Positions 1 through 10,270 of a DNA stretch of 23,684 nucleotides are shown in pieces. The stretch lies in assembly GCA_004151065.3 (NCBI GenBank), contig NWUY0300013927.1:37735-61418 (forward strand), read 5' to 3'. How positions within the stretch are numbered: position 1 is the first letter of the stretch; each line of letters opens with the position of its first letter. Position numbers and translations under genes: made by a program. The notes under the pieces are model-generated. The model was not told the DNA's origin and did not search any database. It saw only the letters and a list, made by a program, of their open reading frames with translations. This DNA comes from Larix sibirica. Taxonomy: Eukaryota; Streptophyta; Pinopsida; Pinales; Pinaceae.

Positions 1-1
1 T

Positions 2-1149
2 TACTGGTTGTCCTTGGCTTGGATTCCTCGAGGCTTCTTGGATCAAGCCAGGAAGATTTGTTTCAGGTTCCTGTGGAGTGGTAAGGAGGATGCCCATGTC
101 ACTCCCTGAGTTAAATGGGAACATATTGCAGCACCAAAAGCTTTAGGTGGATGGGGTTTGAAGAACATCTTCCATTTCTCAAAAGCTCTAGCAGCAAAGT
201 TGGGCTAGAGGTTAATTAAATCCGGGGGTTCTGGGCAAGGGTTATGATCCACAAGTATATAGAGCATGATACTATTGAAAATTGGATCTGCATTCCATTG
301 AAATCTCATGCTGGTGGTTCATGCATCTGGAAGGCTATGGTATCATCCTTTCATGTCATTGAACAGAACTTGGTTTGGGATGTTGGAAATGGGCAAAGGG
401 TGAGGGTCGGGAGTGATCCTTGGGTAGGCTGTGAAGTACAACATCTGTTATCTGAAGGGACGATTGAGGCCTTGGGACAAAGGGGCTACCATTTTCTTAA
501 CCAACTGGCTGATCCGAGGCATTTGTGGATGGGGAGCCCTGCATGGAGGTCGACAAGTTATTTTGGGTTGGGGGGTGATATGGAGGTGGGGTTGGGTCAA
601 TATCTGTGAGCACTTAGTATGGATCATGTATATTTGAGCGAACATGAGGATGAGCTAGTTTGGAATGGTGATCCCTCGAGCAATTATACTCCCAAAGGAG
701 GATATCTTTGGATCAGTGAGGATCATATGCCACGAGAACCAGTATGGTGGTGGAAGTTGTTGTGGAAGCTTCAGTGCCCTCACAAGACTTGCATCTTTAT
801 GTGGTGTGTGTTGGTGAACAGGGTCCTGACGTGGGATTTTCTTCAACGTCGTTGTATGCAGGGTCCGAGCTGGTGCTACCTATGCAGTTGAGAGGAGGAG
901 AATGTGAAGCATATGTTTCTATCCTGCCCTTACATTTATGAGGTTTGGGATATTGTCTCCAAAATTCTTAAAGTTCATTTTCACTGGATAGGGGATTCAC
1001 TGAATGATGTGTGGAGTCGTTGGCATCACAATTCATTATTTTCATTGTATAGAGCTCTTGCTTTGATTGTTATCTTGGGGCGTATGGCTTTCACACAACA
1101 AAAGACTGTTCTTGGGGGTTGTTGGTCTTCTGGCAGTTACGTCTGTTAA
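2..1149 (+). pseudogene. LINE (non-LTR retrotransposon) ORF2 remnant: end of reverse transcriptase and zf-RVT region
   Basis: This is a decayed ORF2 of a plant L1-like LINE, running in from outside the window. Frame 2 (2-222) reads FRFLWSGKED, VKWEHIAAPKALGGWGLKN and SKALAAKLG, the block typical of the region after the RT palm and thumb in plant LINEs. The reading then moves to frame 1 at a G-rich run near 222-229 and continues with FWARVMIHKY, GNGQRVRVGSDPWVG, and a zf-RVT region with W-x-LLWKLQCPHKTCIFMW and C-x2-C (about 871-888). After a stop it resumes with EEENVKHMFLSCPY, which supplies the His and Cys of the zinc site. In-frame stops lie at 107-109, 206-208, 607-609 and 889-891. The family assignment rests on these conserved blocks. 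The copy cannot encode a working protein. Confidence 0.85.
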
Positions 1150-1237
1150 TAGCTGTGGGATCTTCTTGTCTTGTAAACGATTATCGCAACCCACTCCTGC
1201 CAGAGAATTACAGCCTGTGAATATTGACCGTTCGTAG

Positions 1238-1693
1238 CCATGGGGGTTCTTTGACAGAGCCTGTCAGAATGATCATTATGGGGGTGGGGCACTACTTTTT
1301 ATATCTCCTGTACATTACTTTGTTATGTCGCTGGGACTTGGGGTGGGAAGCAACAATTGGGAGGAGCTTTTAAGCCTTAGATACCTTATCTCCTTTGCTA
1401 TGGAAAGAAGAATCAGGAACATCACTGTGTATGGTGATTCATTAAATGTGATTAAGTGGCTCTCTGGTACTCACCAGTGTCATATTCAACGATTATCATC
1501 CGTCCTGAAACAAGTTCAGAATGCCACTCTCACATTTGACACTTTTACTTGCAGGCATACATTTCGAGAGAACAACTCAAAAGCGGACAGGGCTTCGAAA
1601 GAGAGGTTGTTGCTGGGGGACGGGACTTGGAAAATCAAAGAATTTCTACAAGGTGTGGTCAAGGACTACTACCATCGCTCGCTTATAGAATGA
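1238..1693 (+). pseudogene. RNase H domain of the same LINE remnant
   Basis: In frame 2, shifted relative to the zf-RVT part, there is an RNase H fold domain of the kind that ends plant LINE ORF2. Visible landmarks are WGFFDRA (the position of the first catalytic Asp, usually FDGA), NNWEELLSLRYL (the catalytic Glu), VYGDSLNVIKWL (the second Asp) and NNSKADRAS (the last Asp). The domain closes at the stop at 1691-1693. All four acidic positions are present although the element as a whole is broken. An in-frame TAG at 1235-1237 and the change of frame separate it from the zf-RVT part. It is a transposon domain, not a host RNase H gene. Confidence 0.8.
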
Positions 1694-2432
1694 GGATCCA
1701 AAATATATCTGTTGTTGTTCACTATGGATGTCCATGTTTTTCTTGAAGTATGAATATGCAGATTGATGTTTTTTGCAGGTAAAACGGTTATCTTATTATA
1801 GCTATTTTGTCATCATTTTAATGAAGCTATGGATAATTTATGTAAAGTAAACGTAGACTGTTTAACACAGCTAGCTCGAATTTTAGTTATTTTTGTAAAC
1901 AGATGTTACAGCTCACTTGGTGAGAACATCATGATATTATCAGTTATCAGCACTCTGACAGGGATCTTATAAATCAAGAATGACACTCTCTAAGAGTGAA
2001 GAAGATCAATGTAATTTCATCCTCTTTAAGATGAAATGAAATTACGCTTCTTTTTCTAGGAAAAAAAAATAACATATTATAATAAATAATTACATCATAT
2101 GGCTTTATTATAGCACTAAATCGTTATTAAGAGCGTTTGGTCTTTGCATTAATCTGGAAAGGGATGATTTAATGGTGGTAGGTTGGGATCCCACCAGGTC
2201 ATCTGCTCTACAACATGGCAATAGATCCATGCTCCAACCATGAGGCCTCCACACTTTCCTCAAGAAAAACTTTCGCGAGATGACTAGTGGTTTTGGTTTT
2301 CAGGTTTTTTTTAGTTTTTATGTGAACACTGTTATTTCCATTCGACTCTAGCATGGAGTCTCGTTACTGGTAACATTTTTTGCCGATTTTTAGCATGGTA
2401 ATCACTTGGCGTATTTCCCCTCACTCCTGGAA
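1694..2432. other. Non-coding stretch, probable LINE 3' flank
   Basis: No coding region is supported here. Near 2009-2045 an imperfect inverted repeat (GTAATTTCATC against GATGAAATGAAATTAC) lies just before an A9 run at 2061-2069. That run could be the A-tail of the upstream LINE, but I found no target-site duplication to prove it. The remainder is AT-rich and unassigned. Confidence 0.4.
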
Positions 2433-2691
2433 GGTGCTTGGAGTATTTTACCTTGCTCTTAGAAGCTACGCCCGGACTCGGGGTAAAATTACCCATGTTC
2501 TCATAGGTAATAAAGAGAAAACCCTTACTGATTTTCCTCATTTGATTTTTTATGGTCTTTACGGGTGCTTGGAGTATTTTACCTTGCTCTTAGAAGCTAC
2601 AAACGGACTTAGGGTTTTTACCCCTGTTCTCACGGGTAATAAAGAGAAAACCCTTATTGATTTTCCTCCTTTGACTTTTGATGGTCTTTAC
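2433..2691. repeat. Two-copy tandem duplication, unit about 131 bp
   Basis: Copy 1 is 2433-2563 and copy 2 is 2564-2691. Both begin GGTGCTTGGAGTATTTTACC and both contain GGTAATAAAGAGAAAACCCTT and a terminal ATGGTCTTTAC. Copy 2 lacks 2 bp in the middle. Each copy carries a GGGT...ACCC palindrome (2481-2494 and 2612-2623). A degenerate third relative, with GGGTTTTACCC and GGGTAATGAATCCCTTG, lies at about 2958-3000. An open frame across the duplication (2380-2712) shows no recognisable domain and changes frame between copies, so I regard it as non-coding. Confidence 0.9.
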
Positions 2692-3591
2692 AGAATGATT
2701 ATGGAATGCTAAGTTTCTTTGTTGTATAATAGATATTACAGGGACAGAGCAACATTTTGCCTCTTAGGTTTTAAACCCCATAGCTATTTTGAGCAGCTTC
2801 CTTCTAGACTTCTTGGTAAGAAATGCTTTCCCTTGTGTTGTCCAACTTTTATCTTTAATCTAATTTTCCATCATAGTTATGATAATTTGTTAATAAAATT
2901 GCTTATTGATTATGGTAGATAACCCTCTACATAATGTTGCCTTCTGATGGGAATTGAGGGTTTTACCCTTGGCCTCTATCATGGGTAATGAATCCCTTGT
3001 CCTTGAAGAACATTTTACAATGTTTTACCCTATTTGATTTCCATCACTGACCCAAAACTTATATGGCATGGCTGGTACCCTTGCTTGCACAAAAATGGAT
3101 AACTAAACAAAATTATATGGTTGCGGCACTTCGACACTTCAGGTATGATTCCTCTACAGTATATTGAGTTAGGGTTTTACAAGAGGTCATCCTCCCTGCT
3201 CTTGCTCTGTGCTCCCATTTAATATTCATTTGATTCAACTCCAAAAATAATATGTCAAAAATTATGACTAACAACAAAGGCCTTAAAATAAATTCCCCGT
3301 ATGGTATATGGAACGTAGTGCTAATCTAGGCATTAAAAAATACTAGCAAAAAAAAGAGTTATTTATGAATTGTCAAAGTATCAATTGAAAGGACGCTATT
3401 CAATTCCAAGTGTTTGCCTGCGTTTGCCTTGAGATCTATTGGGAGGACCCGGATTAGACCCTCCCATTTTCCTAAAAGAGGTGGTGATGTAGATGCAGGT
3501 AGTCATATACTAGTGCTCAAAGCCTAGCCATCTGGTGGGGAGATCGAATTTTTTGCTAGACAAGCAATGGGGACAGGAATTTTTGCGAGCA
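2692..3591. other. Non-coding AT-rich stretch
   Basis: Apart from the degenerate GGGTTTTACCC-containing repeat at about 2958-3040, I see no gene or structured element here. The short open frame at 2719-2922 has no recognisable features. Confidence 0.4.
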
Positions 3592-3757
3592 GCTGTTGGG
3601 TCAATACAATTCCCCATTCTATTTTGGGATTTTGTAAATACAATTTCACGTTTCTGCTCAAGGTTTCTTTATATGCTGTTGGGTCAATACAATTCCCCAT
3701 TCTGTTTTGGGATTTTGTAAATACAATTTCACGTTTCTGCTCATGGTTTCTTTATAT
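3592..3757. repeat. Near-perfect two-copy tandem duplication, unit 83 bp
   Basis: Copy 1 is 3592-3674 and copy 2 is 3675-3757. Both start GCTGTTGGGTCAATACAATT and end GGTTTCTTTATAT. I count two mismatches in 83 bp, so the duplication is young compared with the surrounding decayed DNA. It makes overlapping open frames on the + strand, but 83 is not a multiple of 3, and the frames differ between copies. It lies 0.7 kb upstream of the CDKB start codon. Confidence 0.92.
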
Positions 3758-4229
3758 TTTGGATTTCGATTGTTTTTTGTTTAGTCTCTTTTTTTCAGAA
3801 TTTTATGGGTAACATTAGTCATGGATTTGCAGCTCTTCATGTAGCCAAACATGCTCAATTTCAGGATCACTATCATAATTTTCTGTGCCATTTTTTTCTC
3901 ATCATCCAAGCGGTGAAGGTTTCTTATTTACCTAAAGGCGTATGACGACAATATATACGGTTGTGCGATAAAAAGAGTTGCCCAGGAGTCTTAGCCCTAT
4001 CCATTTTCAATCCTAAACAAAAAGATAACTAACCGTCATGATTCTAGTTCTGACAATCCGTGAAAAAACCTTCATTTTTTAGATATGACATTCCAGTTTG
4101 TTCGTTTAAAATAATATGAATCAGACTTCATATTATTCCGATGTTTGTACCCACTGATTTGTATAGCCTGCAGGAATGAGTATGAATGTATACTATGGCT
4201 TTTATTCACCTATGCATATATGAAAGATG

Positions 4230-4331
4230 GTAAATTCTAAATTTGGGGCTCAATCTGAGAGTTACATCTGCTAGCTAATATTGAAATATTGTAAATTCTA
4301 AATTTGGGGCTCAATCTAAGAGTTACATGTG
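4230..4331. repeat. Direct repeat in the promoter-proximal region, 41-bp units
   Basis: Copy 1 is 4230-4270 and copy 2 is 4291-4331, offset by 61 bp. Both contain GTAAATTCTAAATTTGGGGC followed by TCAATCT, then AGAGTTACAT. Two mismatches are seen in 41 bp. They lie about 145 to 245 bp upstream of the kinase start codon. Confidence 0.9.
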
Positions 4332-4414
4332 CGAATATTGTATCTGTGGAGATGGCCATTATTTTTGGGCACTTTACCTGTTAGTTTCTCCTTCATAAAG
4401 TTTTATAATTTCAG

Positions 4415-4462
4415 ATGAACAAGCTTTTAGGGTTTCCGATCTCTGTAACTGTGATTGATTGA
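4415..4462 (+). other. Candidate upstream ORF in the CDKB leader
   Basis: An ATG at 4415 opens a 15-codon frame (MNKLLGFPISVTVID) that stops at 4460-4462. This is 11 nt before the main ATG and in a different frame. If the transcript starts upstream of 4415, this would be a uORF able to lower translation of the kinase. The sequence shows only the frame; whether it lies in the mRNA is unknown. Confidence 0.35.
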
Positions 4463-4473
4463 ATCAGTCCACC

Positions 4474-6333
<1,860 letters not shown>

Positions 6334-6815
6334 GTTTTTCTTATTTATGATGCCTTTATGGATACCAGAGACTTTAGTGCAGTATTTCCATTATGTTGCA
6401 TTTGACATTGAAGAAGACAAATGATTCCTATCCATTTGACTTAACCAATTCCTATTTAAAAAAATTGACTTTGGCAATAAAAGTCATTTTAGAAAGAACT
6501 CAGGATTCCTTGGTATTGCTACAGATCTGTCTGAAGTGTTTGGCAGGTAATTAAGATAGTTGCTCTCCAGTTTGTGCAGAACTCAGATTCTTTCACATTG
6601 TGATAAAAGCAAAAAAGCATAAACATTGTCTATCATTGTACATTGTACTATTTACTTTGATCAACTGTAACTTGTAAGTAATTTTAATGGTTGCCATATG
6701 CAGACAAACTAGGGTAAAACGACGAATACGGAATTTTTTCTATGTAAGTTTAGTTTAGTAAATATTAATGATTTAATGTTTTATATTTTTAATTTTAATG
6801 GTTCCCANTGGTTAG
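6334..6815 (+). terminator. 3' UTR and poly(A) signal of the CDKB gene, then intergenic DNA
   Basis: After the TGA at 6331-6333 the sequence is AT-rich. An AATAAA hexamer lies at 6476-6481, about 145 bp past the stop, a plausible distance for a plant poly(A) signal. The cleavage site cannot be fixed from sequence. Beyond about 6520 nothing is assigned. The base at 6808 is N. Confidence 0.5.
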
Positions 6816-6903
6816 AAGGGTTGTCTACCCACCTTGAGTTTCCTTGACTCTTACCTCCTTGTTGTTATTGATCTTATGGGTAAAAGGGTTGTTTACCCAC
6901 CTT
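6816..6903. repeat. Short direct repeat with GGGT...ACCC palindrome
   Basis: AAGGGTTGTCTACCCACCTT at 6816-6835 recurs with one change at 6884-6903, offset by 68 bp. The core GGGTTGTYTACCC resembles the GGGT...ACCC palindromes on the other side of the kinase gene (2481-2494, 2612-2623, 2958-2968). Confidence 0.75.
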
Positions 6904-7301
6904 ATTGGTACACCTTTGGTCTTATGGGTTGTGGGTCATGTACCTAACCCAAAATTTAACAAAACTAGCCCAAAAGTCTACTAGAGCTTGCTTGGGAGGA
7001 TAAAACACCCATACTTCAACAACAGACTAAAAGAGAACTTATAGTTATAGCAGCTCAAAATAAATCCTTACTCTTTATGGAGAACATTCTTATTCCGGAA
7101 ATCTGCTTGCATCATCACCAATCCCCGCACATGGATTACTTATGTGTTGGCTGGTAATTTGGCTAGGACAAGTGTGCTCAACATTGTCCACTTGTTTCAA
7201 CGAACAAGTGCAAACTTCAGATAATTTTTTGGACTCTTTTGAGATAATTTGTTGTTTTGCGTTTGACTATATTAAACTGAATAATGAACCAATCACCAAA
7301 G

Positions 7302-7944
7302 TGCAGCTAAGAACAAAATCGTAACTACTAATTAAAATTTATGAACATAACCCATTCATTCAAACATGCAGCATAACAAAACACTCAAGAAAAGAAAAAT
7401 TGTGTTGTTAAAAACCAAACAGGCAATCACCTTCCTAACTCTGAGTCCTTGTGAACCAGCCATATGAAGTTTGAACCTTTCAGTACCAGTAATAAAAGTG
7501 GCAAGTGCAATGCTAATTGCAGAAAAAAGTAAATATTTTAAATGATCAAATTTTTGAATCAAACACAATTGAATGAAAGCAACTAAGACAAAATTGTAGC
7601 TACTACCTAAAATTCATGAACACAACCCATTCATTCAAACATGCAACCAGCATAAAAACAAAATTGTAGCTACTAACTAAAATTCATGAACACAACTCAT
7701 TTATTCAAGCATGTAGCATAAAAACAAAATGCTCAAGAAAAGAAAAAATTAGTTATTAGTGATTCACCCTCTTAACTCTAAGTCTAGGACCAGCCGTATG
7801 AAACTTTCAGTATCAGTAGTAAAAGTGGTTTGTGCAATGCAGGATGCAACTTGCAATCAAAAGGATCGTTTGTTTGCTAATTTTAGAAAAAACAAATACT
7901 TCAAACACTAAATGATTAAAATTTTAAACCAAACACAATTGAAT
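7302..7944. repeat. Degenerate tandem repeat, two long copies and one short copy
   Basis: A long unit at about 7302-7576 runs from GCAGCTAAGAACAAAATCGT through ACCCATTCATTCAAACATGC to CAAACACAATTGAAT. It recurs, degenerate, at about 7652-7944. Between them a short copy (7579-7650) has only the first part, with the same CCCATTCATTCAAACATGCA block. Shared internal blocks include CTCAAGAAAAGAAAAA, and CCAGCC(A/G)TATGAA followed by CAGTA(C/T)CAGTA. The open frame at 7356-7568 on the minus strand falls inside the repeat and looks incidental. Confidence 0.8.
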
Positions 7945-8400
7945 AGATGTCCTCAATCACTCAAAGATTAATTTTCATAACAATAAACAAATGGTTGAAT
8001 ATCATGGTGTACAGTTATGTTCAAAATCTTGTAGAAATTGGAAATTTCCAATTTATTTTAAACTGATTGCATAAATCAGAAATTCCATTTAACTACATAA
8101 ATATTGGTTCTTGACATGCTCCATTACAATCTAAAATACATCTACAAAATACTTGAACGCTCTTTATAAAATTCCGATTTCCTGAAATGTTTTACTTCTG
8201 TCTTTCTGCTTATGCAACTCCCTAGCAATGTTCACTCATCAACTATATTTGCAAGTTGCAACATGTTAACACGCAGAATAGAGAAAATGGCAAAAGAACA
8301 GAGTACTTATAAATGCTACACACTAAAGAAGAAACAAAACTGCAAAAAATGCTTCATAGCAATTATTTCCAGCACAAGTGTAATTTGACTTGTGTATGAA
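7945..8400. other. Non-coding AT-rich stretch
   Basis: I see no gene or repeat here. It is the 5' flank of the LINE insertion at 8417. Confidence 0.4.
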
Positions 8401-8416
8401 ATAAAGGTAAGCAAAC
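8401..8416. repeat. Target-site duplication, 5' copy
   Basis: ATAAAGGTAAGCAAAC at 8401-8416 is identical over 16 bp to 10255-10270. The two copies bracket a segment that starts inside an RNase H frame and ends in an A-rich tail, as expected of a LINE insertion. Confidence 0.9.
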
Positions 8417-8824
8417 TCTGGGTTGGCAGGTGCGGGGGGAGTCCTAATGGACTCCGACGGAAACAAAGTGAAAGATTTTGCTTGGGGAATTGGCAGGAAA
8501 ACCAACAACGAAGCGGAATGGTTTGCTGTTATTAAAGGTATGGATGTTGCGAGGAATGAAGATGTTAGGGATCTCGTGGCCTTTGGAAACTCTATGATGG
8601 TGATCAGGGAAGCCAGGGCGTTAGTCAAACATCGCCGAAATCCAGTCTCTACACTACATCACCACTTCATCCACCTGGCCAAGGATTTTCACTCAATCTT
8701 CTTCCTTCACATCCTTAGGCATAACAATCAGAAAGCTGACTCCATGGCTAACATAGGCGCAGGCCTAAATTGTGGTCTAGCTATCATCAACGATCTCCTC
8801 CTTGTGGATAATTGGGTCCCTTAA
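8417..8824 (+). pseudogene. LINE RNase H domain, 5'-truncated
   Basis: The open frame runs in from the truncation point to TAA at 8822-8824. It reads GLAGAGGVLMDSDGN (first strands of the RNase H fold), KTNNEAEWFAVIKGMDVA (the catalytic Glu), VAFGNSMMVIREA and RHNNQKADSMAN (the last Asp). The first catalytic Asp (FDGA position) is lost with the 5' truncation. The second is Asn (GNS where the family has GDS). There is no start codon of its own. The copy should therefore be inactive. It is a different subfamily from the RNase H at 1238-1693, judging by sequence. Confidence 0.85.
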
Positions 8825-9133
8825 CTTTTTCCTTGACCCTTATGATCCCTCACTTCTTGCACCCTTATAACCACGGTCTCATCCTTTTGCTGAATTCAAT
8901 TAATTGCCAAATCTCCTCAAGATCCCCTCGTTCTTTTTAAACGTCTCCTCGCCTGAACCGGCGACCTCCCCTGGCAGGCTCCATCTGTCTCGCATGCGGG
9001 AGATTAATGCGAACAAGCCCCAAGGAATCCAGAGGCTATATCATGCATGAAGGTGGCGCTCTTTGTATCTTGCAAGTTTCTCTCTGTGAGGTTTCTCTCT
9101 GCGAAGTTTCGAAGCCTGCCGTTTTGTTTTAAC
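8825..9133 (+). other. Spacer within the LINE between RNase H and the second reading frame
   Basis: About 300 bp without a recognised product. It has a local near-direct repeat, GTTTCTCTCTGTGA and GTTTCTCTCTGCGA, at about 9077-9104. It could be an inter-ORF leader, but this is inference from position only. Confidence 0.4.
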
Positions 9134-9968
9134 ATGGAGGATAGCAATCTGTCTTCCTTCTCTGCAATGTCAAAAATGCAGGAAACCTGTCTAGGGGCAC
9201 TTCGGGGGGGTTGGCTCGAAACGTTACCTCTCTGATATTTTTCAAGGGCATAGCAATGGCGGTAATGAGCTTTCTCGTGGTGGTTTGACAAAGCATGCTT
9301 GCCATAGTCATTCCAAAGTTGAGGATCCTGGCAGCGGCAGAAGATGGGTTCCTCTCGACTTTGGACAGGGTCAGGGCAACAGGGGCCCCGTGCAGCATTC
9401 TGGCTGTGGTCTTGATTCTGGCTGCAGGAATTGGAAGGTCCTCTCGACTCCCGACTCTAGGTTTCTCTCGACTCCCTACGAAGCAGGCCGCGATCAAGGT
9501 GTTCCTCCGCAGCAATTTCGTGGTAGCCCAAGAGAACTGGGTTGTAACAAGAATTGGCAGCATGCAGTGGGCGACAATGGTGGTCTGGTTAACTTGGATT
9601 CTCCTCGTGGGCAGGACAGACCCTCCCCTAAACTTCTCACGCAAGTTCTAGACCTGGAAGCCCAGGTCCGTTGGCTTCGGGGTGACTTCTCTGATATGAA
9701 GAAAGCTATATCTCACCTCGCTACTTTCGTTCAAATTTCTAACTCTGAAGTCCGAAATAGCAATGGCAAAATGAAGGACTACTTCGATAAGCTGGTTGGC
9801 AAGTTTGACTCATTCCATAGCTGCCTCAGGATAGTGGAAGCCAAAGTTGATTGTATCATAACCAACAGCAGAAATAGCCCCTCTATCATCTTGAATATCG
9901 ACGATGAAAATGCAGGTGCAGCAACAGGGAGAAAGGATAAGAACACCCGTCCCCATCACGACAACTGA
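9134..9968 (+). pseudogene. Unrecognised LINE-internal reading frame with predicted coiled coil, one frameshift
   Basis: I do not recognise a family. A frame opens at ATG 9134 (MEDSNLSSFSAMSKMQ) and runs to a TGA at 9233-9235. The neighbouring frame takes over at a G7 run (9204-9210) and stays open to the TGA at 9966-9968. This is what a one-base gain in the homopolymer would produce. The total would be about 277 residues. The middle is rich in Gly, Arg, Gln, Ser and Pro and looks disordered. The last third is heptad-like and charged: LTQVLDLEAQVRWLRGDF, MKKAISHL, MKDYFDKLVGKFDSF, LRIVEAKVDCI. It then ends acidic and basic (NIDDENAG, GRKDKNTRPHHDN). A coiled coil recalls LINE ORF1 proteins, but its place after RNase H is unusual. 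No zinc knuckle is visible. Confidence 0.55.
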
Positions 9969-10254
9969 CTCTCTTCTATCTTCTCGTCTCTGTGTTTTGG
10001 CAGCTACTTTTTGGTTTGGATATTGCACTACTTCTCTTATATGTATTACTTTTGTAACTTTTTCTTAGGGCAGTTCGTTAAAATTTTCAGTTGTAGCAGG
10101 CCTAAGGCTATGTTTGAAGATCAGAGACAGAAGTGTGAAGAGCTTGTCTCGACAACTCTTGTTTTTTGGGATCAGTCTCCCCTACGCTTTGTAATCTGTT
10201 TTCCCTTTTTAATATAAAAGCTCGTTACCCGTTTGTGTAAAAATAAAAAGAAAT
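9969..10254 (+). other. LINE 3' untranslated region and A-rich tail
   Basis: A pyrimidine-rich and T-rich stretch ends TTTAATATAAAAGCTCGTTA at 10209-10228, followed by the A-rich tail 10239-10254 that abuts the 3' target-site duplication. Confidence 0.7.
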
Positions 10255-10270
10255 ATAAAGGTAAGCAAAC
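10255..10270. repeat. Target-site duplication, 3' copy
   Basis: ATAAAGGTAAGCAAAC, identical to 8401-8416, directly follows the A-rich tail. The flank then continues AAAGCCACTAAAC, which would have been next to the first copy before insertion. Confidence 0.9.

Larger units (their letters stand above)
3758..4473 (+). promoter_or_regulatory. Upstream region and probable 5' leader of the CDKB gene
   Basis: This is the interval directly before the kinase start codon, so promoter and 5' UTR should lie here. I looked for motifs expected for G2/M and S-phase plant genes. The mitosis-specific activator core AACGG or CCGTT and E2F-like TTTSSCGC sites are not visible between 3781 and 4473. The nearest AACGG lies inside exon 1 (about 4651). 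The transcription start cannot be placed. TATAATTTCAG at 4404-4414 resembles an intron acceptor, so a spliced leader is possible but unproven. The start codon context is ACCATGG, a strong plant initiation context. Confidence 0.5.
8417..10254 (+). mobile_element. 5'-truncated LINE insertion, about 1.84 kb
   Basis: This is a non-LTR retrotransposon copy. The evidence is a perfect 16-bp target-site duplication, a 5' end that starts within the RNase H domain, a 3' segment with TTTAATATAAAAGCTCGTTA (10209-10228) of the kind found at plant LINE 3' ends, and an A-rich tail (10239-10254). Truncation at the 5' end is typical of target-primed reverse transcription. It contains the RNase H remnant (8417-8824) and a further reading frame (9134-9968), with an untranslated tail after it. 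It is denser in G and C than its AT-rich flanks. The perfect duplication indicates a fairly recent insertion, although the RNase H already has a lost catalytic residue and the second frame has a shift. Confidence 0.85.

Noticed and set aside
2380-2712. Open frame of 110 codons over the 131-bp duplication
   Set aside because: The apparent repeat protein arises from the DNA duplication. The frame changes between copies and there is no domain.
3535-3812. Overlapping + strand frames with a repeated peptide
   Set aside because: The repeat comes from the 83-bp tandem duplication, whose length is not a multiple of 3. The peptides are low-complexity and hydrophobic.
4459-4473. Upstream in-frame extension of the kinase from a TTG at 4459
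   Set aside because: The ATG at 4474 has an ideal ACCATGG context and gives MDQYEKLEKIGEGSYG, the normal CDK N-terminus.
9129-9644. 171-codon minus-strand open frame inside the LINE
   Set aside because: It is antisense to the better supported + strand frame with the coiled coil, and has no recognisable domain.
9295-9651. Second + strand frame of 118 codons in the LINE
   Set aside because: It overlaps the longer frame ending at 9968 and looks like a shadow. The coiled-coil signal is in the longer frame.
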